Origin: Fusarium oxysporum f. sp. lycopersici 4287
Lineage: Eukaryota > Ascomycota > Sordariomycetes > Hypocreales > Nectriaceae
Direction: 5' to 3'
NCBI RefSeq assembly: GCF_000149955.1
Contig: NC_030996.1
Coordinates: forward strand, 1,381,467 to 1,445,466
DNA length: 64,000 nt
The notes beneath the pieces are model-generated. The model had not been told where the DNA came from, did not search any database, and saw only the letters and a list, made by a program, of their open reading frames with translations. Shown here piece by piece: positions 21,185 through 31,632 of this stretch. The translations under genes were made by a program, and so were the position numbers. The stretch's first letter is position 1; each line of letters begins with the position of its first letter.

Positions 21185-23230
21185 CTAGGTCTCGTCAGTG
21201 GCGTATCTCCGTATGTGGAAATGTGCACAAACCCAGTCCGACATTGTAGTGGTGTTCCACGGGAAGTTGTCGAATTCACAGGCATCATCGCCTCTTGGTC
21301 CGTAAGTCCCAAAGGTTTGTAGTAAAGCACTTTCTTGGCTTGAGTCAGAGATGTTTGGGTATATAGGATGCTCAATTGAGGTTGACGAATGGATGTCTGC
21401 CAGAATGACCTGAAGCAGTCGCGAGCTTTCAAGGGCGTATGAAGAGACACATGATCTCTTGGGCCACAGCTGTGCTGCCGTTTCGAGTGTATGGATGATA
21501 TAGCCCTTTTGGCTTTGCCTGCAATACTTCAGTCAAGGCATTTGGTACCCGCTTAAATGCAGACTTACGGTAAGTTGGGGCAACCGAAGAACTCCAGTGG
21601 TGCCATTATCATTGTTATAAAGAAGTCATTGACGGGTAAGTTAGCCTTGACTTGTGGATCGTTATAGAGTCTTCCCCCTCTCTGCATCTCTTGATCAACC
21701 TCTATGTATACTTCAATAGATCTTAGTGCATTCTTGCGAGACATGTCAAGCGCAGTTTCGCAATATCTATTCTCAAGGCTCATGATATTGAGGAATGGAC
21801 GATATATGAGTGCGATTCCTGTGTTGTAGATGAGCTGAAATAGGATACGTTGTAAAGCGGTGAAAGTAGTATTTGTCAGGCAAGCATCCTTGATGGAATG
21901 CACGCGGAGGCAGAGTGGAATCGATCTGTACCATGCCTCAAGCTGCGATTTGAGGAAAAGGGCGTCCGTATAGTTGCAGGTCTTGAAACCAAGGGCGTGG
22001 CGAATGATGTTTCTCAGAATTGGCAATAATCGGGACATGTATACGCAGGGGAGCGCAGCATTGGCCTCTGTCACTGGACTAGCGAAGATGACTTTGGTTT
22101 CTTCATCAAACTCGTCATCTGTGACGTTTGTTGGATGGCCGACAGAGTACGTATTTTCGTGTATCAGTGGCGGTAGTCCATGCTCAAGAGATAGCAAGAC
22201 GTCGTAGTACTGGAGATAATACCAAATGCGCCGTCTCATTTCGACTTGAAAGGGTGTCAGAGCCTGTAAGTAGTCGCCTCCATCCACATGATAACACCGC
22301 TGTTGCGCGATACGAACAGTCAAAGCATGAAGCTGGGACAGATTGATGTCCCTGTCCTCTTGATGGAAACATCGTGCATGAAGATGCATAGCCAGGGCTT
22401 CAACAGAGAATTCAGTCGCGGTGCTGTACTGACCGGATATAAGACATCGGGCTGACATGGAAATAAATGCTGAAGATTGGTGATGGTTTCCCCTGCCATC
22501 AGGCATGATGGCACCAGCCGCGAGGACCGAGAATAGGATGCTTGCCCACAGAAGGTTCGCAGATCCAGGGTTGTTCCAAAAGGCTTCGTACTGTCTGCGG
22601 AATTGGTGGATATGAATGAATGGTACAGCAATATGTCTTGCGTTAAGGTATGTAAAGACAATATTGTTAGAATCCTGGCGGGATGGCAAAGCCGCCAGAA
22701 CATCTTCTAAGGTAGCTTTGGCGAGAGATCCAAATACGATGTCTGGAGGTTGGTCCACTTGCGGAGCCGTCACAGCCCTGTAATTGATAGCCTGCCGAAT
22801 GCGATCCACACCCGCGGCTAGGTTTTCGTAGGATGTGGCTACTTGGCCCTGGTTAGGCTGACTGAGGAGACTCTGGAGGAGGCTCTGCATCTGCCTAAGC
22901 TCATCCTGGACTCGACTATCAACACGATTGGCCAGCGAAGCGGCAGGCGGTCGCGAAGTTGGCTCTAGGTGACATGAATTCTGGACACCACGCTTCTGAC
23001 ATGGACCGCATGGTTGTTGTCGGTCGCATTTCTGCTTGCGCGCACGACACGTTGAGCAAGATACAGCGGGTCTGTTCCGCTTGATCCGTGGAGTTTGGGA
23101 TACTCGGAACTTGGTGATATGACCTGCCAGACTCTGATTTCCTTACTCTTATGAGTCTCAACAGGGAAGTCTCTACGACTCACCCGTCCAGATCGTTCCC
23201 GATGTTGACTACCCCAAGGCTCATATGCAT
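21185..23230 (-). CDS. Zn2Cys6 transcription factor next to pectinase genes (5' end uncertain)
   Basis: The main exon runs from about 23131 to 21569, then a 50-bp intron, then a last exon 21518-21185 that adds 112 codons and ends in a TAG. The finger reads CSTCRARKQKCDRQQPCGPC with the sixth cysteine eight residues on, and a fungal-specific regulatory domain follows (LTPFQVEMRRRIWYYLQYYD). The frame upstream of the finger meets a stop at about 23147 with no ATG, so a short 5' exon is needed. A workable choice is an ATG at 23230 or 23224, a GTGAGT donor at 23183 and a 52-bp intron ending at 23132; I hold this loosely. The gene lies 300 bp from the exopolygalacturonase, but control of the pectinases is only a guess. 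Confidence 0.75.
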
Positions 23231-23392
23231 GCTGGCCGATTGCTTCCTTATGAGATCACTGCCGATGAGTACCAACAGTACCAGCAACTCCATGAGACCT
23301 CATCCAAGAAGCAGCAGCAACAGCAGCAGCGCTCAAGGCGCGGCACTGTGGGGTGGATCTTCTCGGTGGTAGCGTCGCTGTGCGTTCCATAG
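23144..23392 (+). pseudogene. Orphan 3' exon-like fragment (opposite strand to the regulator's 5' end)
   Basis: The plus strand is open from just after a TGA at 23135 to the TAG ending at 23392. It encodes about 80 residues with a protein-like composition (DYPKAHMHAGRLLPYEITAD, then a Gln run KKQQQQQQRSRRG and a hydrophobic C-terminus). A good 3' splice signal (pyrimidine tract then ATGAG) lies at about 23138-23154, as though this were the last exon of a gene. The expected upstream exons are absent, because the Zn2Cys6 gene occupies that DNA on the other strand. I do not recognise the family. It may be a truncated gene relic. Confidence 0.35.
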
Positions 23393-23530
23393 AACCGCAT
23401 ATTCTAAGTATTGGAAAGATTTAGGTAAATTTAGTAAAGATTAATGGGCCTTTAGGCCAGTCGACACCCTAAGTTTAGGTCAGAAGTTTTCTTGCTCCCT
23501 GAGGAATGCGGATTCATCGCAATGTATGTC

Positions 23531-24751
23531 CTAAGGAGCCTTGCAGGTAATACCCAAAACATCAGAGCTAATGTTCTCACACAAAAACTGCCCAGCACCA
23601 GTTCCAGATTTAACAGTCCAGTTCGTAAACTCAACATCGCAATTCTTTCCCTCAACAGGGCAGTATACATGGCCGGTAGTAGGCGCATACTTGGTACTAG
23701 TCTTGCCCGAGAAGTTCTTGACGTAAATCTCAGACACCTGCGCAGTACTGGGATGCTGTTCACAATAAGACTCGTCTTCGTTGTAGCAAGCATCAAACTC
23801 GAATGCAGCGCCACAGTTGTCGACGATAACACCGTCCCAGGTAACGTTACGGACAACAGCAGTTCCGTGATCAGGACCACCGGGGTAAATCTTGATACCA
23901 GCCGCTTTCGTAGCGCCTTTCATGGTGGCATTTCTCACATAGACGTTGGTGACTGTGTCGGTGTTTGTCTTGCCCAGAGAACCGACTGATAGACCGTGAG
24001 ATCCCTGGCAGGTTATGTCAGTGATGGTGACCTGATCACAGCCTGCTTTGAATGCAACGCAATCATCCTCATTCTGAATAAAGATGTTTGAAAGGGTCGT
24101 GTACTTGGACGCTCCAATATCGAACCCATCGGTGTTCTTCGGTGGGTAGCTTGACTTGCTGATGGCGGTCAAATCCATGTTGAGGAACTTGACCCTCTCG
24201 CTGTTGGAACCGATATCAACAAAGACGTTCTGAGCGTTCTTCATACGAAAGCCGTTGACTTCAACATCAGTAGACCCCTCCACGGCGAACATAACGGGCC
24301 TCTTCAAATCACCAACTGATCCAAAGCGATCCCACGCAGCTTGTCCATTACCATCAATCTCCCCAGTACCAGCAGGACTATGAAACTTAAGCCCCTTAAT
24401 GCCGCGGACGTCAATTTGAGTACGAGAGTTGTTCCAAAACGTGTAATCATCCGAGAGTTTAAGTCGGCCGTCGAGTTGGATTTCGCAGTCGGTGCAGCCG
24501 GTAAGACTGAGTTTGGTTCTGATCATGTAGGTAGTGTCTTTGGGGAACACGATGACTCCACCATTGCCGCATTGCTTTAGCGCTGCGACGATGGTGGGGA
24601 CATCGTCTGTTGAAGCTGAGCCGGCTGATTTGGGAGTACAAGTCGCTCGCTTGTGATGTGCGAGAGAATGGTCGTGTAAGGTTGGAGTGCCCGCGACTCT
24701 CTGGGCAAGGAGTGAAAGGAGAAGAGCGAAGAAGACTGATTGGAAGAGCAT
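23531..24751 (-). CDS. Exopolygalacturonase, glycoside hydrolase family 28
   Basis: The single-exon gene encodes 406 residues from the ATG at 24751; a longer frame starts with TTG and is rejected. A signal peptide covers about residues 1-21. The GH28 right-handed beta-helix motifs are all present: NTDGFD with D208, EDDC with D229 and D230, and GSHGLSVGSLG with H252. The fourth motif reads AAGIKIYPGG in place of the RIK of endo-enzymes, a form I associate with fungal exopolygalacturonases. It would remove galacturonate units from the non-reducing end of homogalacturonan outside the cell. It is divergent from a pectin methylesterase across about 1.05 kb, so the pair can de-esterify and depolymerise pectin together. 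Confidence 0.9.
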   Translation of the reverse strand: MLFQSVFFALLLSLLAQRVAGTPTLHDHSLAHHKRATCTPKSAGSASTDDVPTIVAALKQCGNGGVIVFPKDTTYMIRTKLSLTGCTDCEIQLDGRLKLSDDYTFWNNSRTQIDVRGIKGLKFHSPAGTGEIDGNGQAAWDRFGSVGDLKRPVMFAVEGSTDVEVNGFRMKNAQNVFVDIGSNSERVKFLNMDLTAISKSSYPPKNTDGFDIGASKYTTLSNIFIQNEDDCVAFKAGCDQVTITDITCQGSHGLSVGSLGKTNTDTVTNVYVRNATMKGATKAAGIKIYPGGPDHGTAVVRNVTWDGVIVDNCGAAFEFDACYNEDESYCEQHPSTAQVSEIYVKNFSGKTSTKYAPTTGHVYCPVEGKNCDVEFTNWTVKSGTGAGQFLCENISSDVLGITCKAP

Positions 24752-25802
24752 CGTTGTAGTAGTAGTCAGATACTGCGGTCTATGCTTCTGCAAATGTTTC
24801 GTCTTGTGCGATATCCGTCATTTAAATACACATCTCACACCAAGACTCCTTGATAAGCAGTTCATTGGTGAAATAGAAAATACTACCCGATGATTTCATC
24901 CTACCCATTTCATGAGTATAGCTGAACCCCTTAATCTGTCTATGGACGATCTGAGTTCGTATCACCTGCTCAAAATCAACTATAGAACCGTTTCAACAAA
25001 TTATCCACCAATCAACCACTCCGGCAGTTTGAAAATACGACCCCTCGTTTGCTAACCAAACACATCGAACCAAAATGGACTCTAGCGTCCCTGGAAATTG
25101 GGAAGGGTTGTAGATTCGCCCAGTTTAGATGGGTAAATAACCTGAGCCCTGTCACCTTGAGCTGAGCCCGAGTAAATCTCCGACTTGGGTAAACGAATAC
25201 CCGCCAAGTCACCGCATCCTACCCTACTTCTCGTGTTTCAGTGACAATCAGATAATCGATTAATTGAGTGGATTGCAGCGTTTTCTAAGGTAGATCGAAG
25301 TCTAATTGTCAATAGTCAAGATCATCAAGTTTCTTAGTTTAGCACATCCACGCATTTAGCCTAATACCCCAAAGTCAACCCCAAACTGCCCCCAACTTTA
25401 ACCTCACACTTGACCCCAGGTTTCCTGTTTCGATCTCTTGCTTGGCCAATTTGGAATGGTTTCTGTATTCAGACACTCCTTATTCGATAACTTACGGAGA
25501 AACAAAAAGCGGGAATGACTTTCAAATGATGCCAATACTCTTGCATAGCTATTTAACGGCAGAAAGTTGCCGAATGTTTGTCTTATGATCCGATCAGTTG
25601 CATTTTAAACTTGTTATTTCAGCCTGATATCGAACTGTGATTTTCCATGAATGGGATAAGCTTCTGGATAACCTTAGCTCAGCCAATTGGCAGTCAACTC
25701 CATCTGAAAAGACGATAACTGCCTGCCTTTATCTCCATACCCAGGTCATCATCATTCGTTGAAACCGTGCAGTCATACAGATTATCTATTCTCATCATCA
25801 GC
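24752..25802. promoter_or_regulatory. Shared divergent promoter region of the pectinase pair
   Basis: No gene is seen in this 1.05-kb stretch. It separates the start codons of the exopolygalacturonase and the pectin methylesterase, so elements here could coordinate both. I could not assign individual sites with confidence. Confidence 0.5.
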
Positions 25803-27109
25803 ATGCCGTGCCTCAAGGGCCTTGTCCACTTGGTCCAATTGGCACTTTTCCTCGGTCAAGGTCCATCTTCCGGTGAAGCAGCCAGCCTTCCAACCCGAGC
25901 GGACAATAGTCGCACTGTTGCCCCTGCGAATTGTATTGTGGTAAAACCCAGTGGTGCTAGTGCATCAGAGTTCACCAGTCTACAAGCTGCCGTCAACTCT
26001 ATCGGTTCATCTACCAAGCCCGCGTGTATCTTCCTCAACTCGGGAACTTACAATGAGCGAGTGGAGATCAAGGTCAAAGCACCCTTGACCCTCTATGGGT
26101 CAACCACCGAGTAAGACAATATCCATTCGGAGACTTCGGATGCACTAACGCAGTGTCTCAGTACTAAAAGCTATAAGAAGAACACCGTCGTTATCCAGAA
26201 TACTCTTGGGTCACAAGATGCGGGCTCTTTAGATGCAAGCTCAACCGTTAATCTTAGGTCCAATGATTTCGCCGCGTACAACATTGACTTCGTCAACGGG
26301 TATACAGCTGGACAGGTAAGTTTATCATATCATGCGAGTAGGAAACATGCTAAGCATAGGATAGGCTGTTGCCTTGACGGCAAATGGCAACAAAACCGGA
26401 TTTTACGGCTGCTCTTTCAAGTCGTACCAGGATACTCTGTATGTCAAGGCTGGATGGATGTACTACTCCAACTGTTATATCGAGGGTAAGTATTCGTTCC
26501 TGGCCATTGAGGGTGACATTTCTGAGCGACAACTGTAGGCGCGGTTGATTACATCTTTGGCAACGGCCATGCATGGATAGGCGAATGTAAGTATACCAAT
26601 ATCCCCCCACCGACCGTTTCTAACATTGCTCAGCCACTATTGCCTCTAATGGACCGGGCTACATCACTGCATCATCTCGGACCGAACCAACCGACACCTC
26701 ACGTTATATCATCGATCACAGCACGGTAAGTGTTACATTACGTTAAACCAATGACAATGACTTAATAAAATATAGATCACATCTACCGGCACCCAAGATC
26801 TGACCAACAAAGTCTACCTCGGACGTCCTTGGAGAGTCAACGCACGAGTGATGTACCAGTACAGCATTCTGACAAATGTCGTGAGACCAGAGGGCTACTC
26901 ACCCATGGCCGAAGGCGCAACACCGTAAGTTAACAAGAAGATCCCCAAGGCGACCAAAGGCTAATTCTATTAGTGTCTTCCAAGAGTTCGAAAACACTGG
27001 TGCTGGTGCCGATACTTCGCAGAGAAAGTACTTCACCCCATCGGATAAGGCTCTGACGAAGCAGGATCTTTGGGGAGCTGATTTCAAGTGGTATGATGCG
27101 AGCTACTAG
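25803..27109 (+). CDS. Pectin methylesterase, carbohydrate esterase family 8
   Basis: Seven exons (25803-26110, 26162-26315, 26365-26485, 26539-26586, 26634-26725, 26776-26924 and 26974-27109) join in frame to 335 residues. The ATG at 25803 starts a signal peptide; the frame upstream begins with GTG. CE8 motifs are intact: YQDTL with the acid D177, DYIFG with the nucleophile D198 (Tyr replaces the common Phe), and LGRPWR with R258. The enzyme removes methyl esters from homogalacturonan outside the cell and prepares the polymer for polygalacturonases. It is divergent from the exopolygalacturonase. The intron-rich structure contrasts with its single-exon neighbour. Confidence 0.92.
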
Positions 27110-27235
27110 TGCTTGAGGTCTACATATATGAGAGATAGGGAATAATACTACGCAAGAACACCCTCTTGGCTTGCTATCAATAAATTACTCGCCTGGAGTC
27201 GAAGGATAGACACTGGTGTTCCATCTTTGTGATAT

Positions 27236-28863
27236 CTAACGGCATTCCATGAGCTGTTTTGACTCCACCCATACCATCAACCAAGGCTCCTCTCCAGTTC
27301 TTGCGCTGCTGAGATGAAGATATGCGTCCTCTTCTAGCTTCCAAGTCAGATCACCTGGAGAGCCCTCCTTGACAACCACGACATCCGGCTCTTCACCTTC
27401 TTCCACCACTGGCTTAGTGTTCAGCGCACATAACTCTTTGAACTCTTTCATAGCAAGCTCATTAGCCATTTGAATCCCCTTGGATGCTGTGGCGACGCTG
27501 AAGCCAGAATTAGCCTCTGTACCCTTCTGTTTGACAATGACAACATAAATATTCTTCCCACTACCATCGATGACGGAATAGTTGACCTTGTCAACAGCTG
27601 CCAACAAGTCAATGGGGAACATGCAACTGGAGCCACCATTTTCGTCGCGGTTCTCTGTTCTGAGCTTCGATAGATCGATATGCCTAGACAGGTCACCCTC
27701 CTTGACCACAGGCTCCCTCGACAGTGCTACCAGAAAGTCAGATAGCCCAGGCATGCGGTGGCAACAAGGGCGACGAATACGTCAAACATGTGGTCGAGGT
27801 TGATCTTACCTTCTTGGTTCGTTTCTTGATTAATCTCCACGTCACTCGACCTTTCATCAGTCGGCGGATCTGAGACGTCCACCATGTTGCTCTCAGTTGG
27901 GGGCTTGTTGTTGACTTGCTCTTCAGCTGACTCCTTGCTGATGATGGCCTGAACCTTTGGCTCAGATTCAAGTTCCAGCAGCTTACTAGGCTGTTCGTGC
28001 TGAGTTTCTCCAACGTTTCTCTTGGATAAGTGCCAAATTTGTTGAGAGTCAAGAAACGGGACGATATATTTGTCCACAAATGACTTCGAGACCCCCAGTG
28101 ATACTGCATCATTGACGGCGCTTTGCATCCTCGCGATGTACTCCTCTCTGATGGAGCCATCGGTAACGTAGTCCTCGCTAACATACACCAATGCTTTGAC
28201 TTGCTCAGTACGTGCATGGCGTCCTGAAGTCTCCTCGCCGTCCATGTAGGACACAGGGCCAATATGAGGTGGTGCATTGAATCTCACTTTGCGATTGGCA
28301 TTGTTGGGAAAGTGAGCACCATCACCGCTTATCGAGTCCCGGCGCTGCTCAAGCAGATGGGATAATCGACCAGTCTTGAAGTTCGCGTATTGCTGGTGAG
28401 GCTCGAAAGAAACTCTCATCAGATACTTCTGGTAGAAACCCTTTGACACTCCTTCGGAGCGATCCAGGGTTCTTTCGTCTTTGGGACCGATCATGTAAAG
28501 AAGACCCTCGACTGAGTGATCGCTTCCAGACTCAACGACGTTGGCCACCCCGCGCTCGTTGATCTGCCAACGATAAGAATCAAGAATGGCCTTTCCTTTG
28601 AAGACACTTCCGGGACAGCGATGGGCCATTTGAGCGAGGTGCAAGTTGCTCCCGTAGGCGAAGTACAGAGTGCTGGCTGCTCGGATCATCCTTGACCCGG
28701 GTGCGTCAACTGTGGCTGACTGGCCATAAGTTGGGCCCGACGGATTGAATGCATGCATGACTCTTAGTTGTAAATACACAAAAGTTGTTTGGAGACGACG
28801 TGTCAGAACACGAGAGAAGAGGGAGAGTCTGGGAATTCCGATGGCGGGGCAGACCGGTCGCAT
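27236..28863 (-). CDS. GGCT-1: gamma-glutamylcyclotransferase-like protein with C-terminal extension
   Basis: Exon 27810-28863, an 83-bp intron and exon 27236-27726 join in frame (phase 1) to 514 residues from the ATG at 28863. The cyclotransferase fold is marked by LYFAYGSNL (YGSN at 70-73) and by the catalytic glutamate E137 in LDRSEGV. Such enzymes cleave gamma-glutamyl amides, releasing 5-oxoproline. An Arg-rich N-terminus could be an organelle presequence. After a Glu/Gln-rich linker, exon 2 adds about 163 residues that I do not recognise. If the intron is kept, the protein instead ends at residue 378 in a hydrophobic segment, FDVFVALVATACLGYLTFW, that would suit a tail anchor. The gene is divergent from amidoligase 1. 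Confidence 0.82.
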
Positions 28864-29499
28864 GAATTCACAGCCTGATAAGGGAAAAAGAGCCTCAATT
28901 AGGCTGCACGTTAGTTACTGTACAATTCTGACTGTGAACATCAAGATACAAGATTCATCCATATGCATCTGGCCTAAATCGTCACCACCCATGCCATTTC
29001 AAGCATTCAATGATACCCACGCGGCTCTAACAATGACAAAATCCATTTCACCGTTCCTCTAGGACCTACCAACAAGACTTGCACTTTATGCTCCCCCGGT
29101 TCGGCGGCTTATTAATGATACGATTGGTGATGATGACTGCATAATCGGTCTGATGGTGGCTGCCAATCAAGCTTGGTGAAATGGTACTCTGTGTTTCCCT
29201 GCCTGCCTGACTCTCATGTGAAATTGCACTTTGTGCCATTTTTTGTTTTCGATGTATCATGATGGAAAAAGGAATTCCGGACCGCCAGCCCAGGCCACCA
29301 TCAATTATGATGGATGTAGACATCGTAAGCAATAGGGAACATGTCTGTTAGCTAGGTATCAAGCCTGGGAACAGGCGGCTGAGCCTTGCTAGAGAGAGGT
29401 GCAGTGTCAAATATTAAGCCATTAAACGGACGATGATGGCAGCTCGTGCATAGCATCTGTTGATAGTCTCCAAGTTACTACTTTTCGTCTCATTTAGTT
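28864..29499. promoter_or_regulatory. Divergent promoter region of GGCT-1 and amidoligase 1
   Basis: The 636 bp between the two start codons hold no supported ORF. The corresponding gap in the second pair is 688 bp. Confidence 0.5.
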
Positions 29500-30506
29500 A
29501 TGGCTGATTATCATTTCGGTATCGAGATTGAAGTCATTGTCGGACCTCACAAGGTTCGGTCACCACTTAGCACTAAGCATGCTTTGTACTATGGCAAGCT
29601 GGCTGCATCCCTCCGAAAACGAGGCCTAAAGGCCAAGGCGGACGATTTACAACAAGGCTACACCAAGCGACCGGAACACTACGACAAATGGTGGATCACC
29701 AAGGACGGATCCCTTGGGTCCCATACCGACAAGAGTAAGAAGACCTATCCATCTTGATCAGAGTCCATGTTGACAAGATGTAGTTCCAATGGAGGCTGTT
29801 TCCCCGGTCCTCAGCTTGAGGGCAAATTGGGAACATGAAATTGATGTCTTCTGGACCGCAATGCGTGTTGTTTTCCATATGCCCGATCGATCGCTTCTCT
29901 GCGGGAGTCACATCCACGTATCCAAGGGCCTCAACCAGACCTTCAGTCTTCCTCAAGTCAAGAAGATCGCGTTTGGCGTCGTCTACTATGAGAATCTCAT
30001 TTTACAGCTTCTCATGCGAGAACGAGCCAACAACCGATACTGCAAGCAGAATACTCTGAACTCAACACCGCTTATGCGCTGCAACGGCAACTATAACGCT
30101 ATAGCGGAGCTCATCAAAAGTGCAAAGAGCACGACGGCTTTAAAGAATATTATGCAGAATGATAGGTACGTTCTGTGGAATTTCGACAACATCGTCCCCG
30201 GGAGCTCCGGAACAATTGAGTTCAGAGGTGGGAGGTGCCTCAGGGGAGAGATCAGAACGAAGCGATGGATTGCCTTCACGATTGCTCTGATCCAAGCTCT
30301 ACTAAACATGGTAAGTTCTATCAAGGATCTTAATCACCTTCCACTACTAACTGCCTAAGAATAACATCGCGAATCCCAATGTTTCGACTCTAGAATCATG
30401 GACACCAGAGGGTCTTTACACTATGATCAAGAAAGCTGCCAGTCAGCTCTCTTTGAGAAATTCTTTGCCAGAAGACTGGAAGGTTCTGAATGAGTCACAG
30501 AGATGA
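29500..30506 (+). CDS. Amidoligase 1 (Amidoligase_2 family, glutamine-synthetase-like fold)
   Basis: Exons 29500-29734, 29784-30310 and 30360-30506 join to 302 residues. Family motifs appear in order: FGIEIE with E9 and E11, KRPEHYDKWWITKDGSLG at 56-73, EAVSP with E82, CGSHIHVS with H121 and H123, and IEFRGG near residue 245. These are the metal, nucleotide and substrate positions of the COOH-NH2 ligases described by comparative genomics. They are predicted to form amide bonds between an amino-acid carboxylate and an amine using ATP. No signal or membrane segment is seen, so it is probably cytosolic. It is shorter than its paralogue at 32.9 kb and lacks that protein's tail. No characterised substrate is known to me. 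Confidence 0.85.
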
Positions 30507-31290
30507 GCCAGAAATATGGTCATTCATTTTTTCTTATCTTAGTTTCAGTTGAATTTCAATCAATTTGTTACCTTTAGTTCATCAGAGTTTGTAAACCAAC
30601 GATACCTGATTCTAACATGTCCTCAACCTTCGGCAAGGCAGTTGATAGGCAGCTAAGTTTCGTAAGCTTGCTATATGAGCGACGTATTTCTATTTTAGTC
30701 GATCTGTGCTGTTACTCTCATTTGGGTAGTCGGCTAATCTACAAACCATCTCGGTAAGACACGTAAGAAGGGATCCGACAAGAGGCAGCCCTATCATGCA
30801 GGCTCCACCGTTTTCAGCTGTCATGGCCTTGGAAAGCTGCTCGTGTGCTGATAACGATATTCAGGCTTGAGGAACCAATCTGACCGAGCCCCTACAGCTT
30901 TCAAGTTCAGGACCAGTCAGAATTGCACATTTAGCAGCCATCATTGACCGAGATTGGAAGGTGTTACAGGCGCATCAGGCTGAGGACACTGGAGTCACCA
31001 CGACTCCTTCGTACAAGTTACAATATCTATAGCTTATGGTTGATTTTAATGGACTTTAACTTTCCGAATGTATCCTCATGCCCAATCAGGACAACGAAAT
31101 GAGGTCGTTACACGTTGAGGCTCAGACAATTGCATCAACTGTGACTCAACAATCGAGCAGCCGCACTGCGCAGCCTGAGACTTGCCTTGCATGCGGCTAA
31201 TCAGCTACCTCTTAATCTTTACATTGACAGGAGAAGTAGGGTTGAAAACGATCTATTATTGGAATATACATGCATACTAAATAAAACGGT
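30507..31290. other. Intergenic region between the two GGCT/amidoligase pairs
   Basis: About 0.8 kb separates the end of amidoligase 1 from the end of GGCT-2. No supported ORF, repeat or transposon trace is seen. Confidence 0.5.
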
Positions 31291-31632
31291 TCAGGTGGGC
31301 AGAAGTGAATATGCACAAACAATGGGCCGGGCATGAGACAGCTCAATCACCACCCCCACGTCCAGGATGTTGATTGCGAAAATGGCCTTGAAAATCTCTG
31401 GGAAGTGCTTACACCTCGCCCCAAGGTTGAGGCGTGGCGCTGGAATGCAGTTCCCCATGCTCTGCGCTGCGGAGATGAGCTCCGACGTCTTCTTCGACGA
31501 GGATCCTCTGGGTCTGAACTGGCTCTGCGATGACCACTTTGACGAGTCGTCCTTCTCGTCTGATCCTCGCGTTGAGATCGCCTTGAGGATGACCTCAATG
31601 GAATGGACGGTCGAACCGTGTTCTCGAAGAAG
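31291..31632 (-). other. Alternative-frame tail of GGCT-2 with a hydrophobic end
   Basis: A second minus-strand frame is open for 113 codons across the 3' part of GGCT-2 and 56 bp beyond its stop, ending in TGA at 31291-31293. It reads as a Ser/Lys/Asp linker followed by KHFPEIFKAIFAINILDVG, which resembles in position and character the hydrophobic tail seen in the retained intron of GGCT-1. It joins the main frame either through a candidate 68-bp GT...AG intron (31467-31534, weak donor) or through an ancestral indel. See findings. Confidence 0.4.

Noticed and set aside
27236..27754. Separate 172-residue gene starting at ATG 27754
   Set aside because: It overlaps GGCT-1 and reads as exon 2 once the 83-bp intron is removed in frame. 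Kept only as the less likely alternative.
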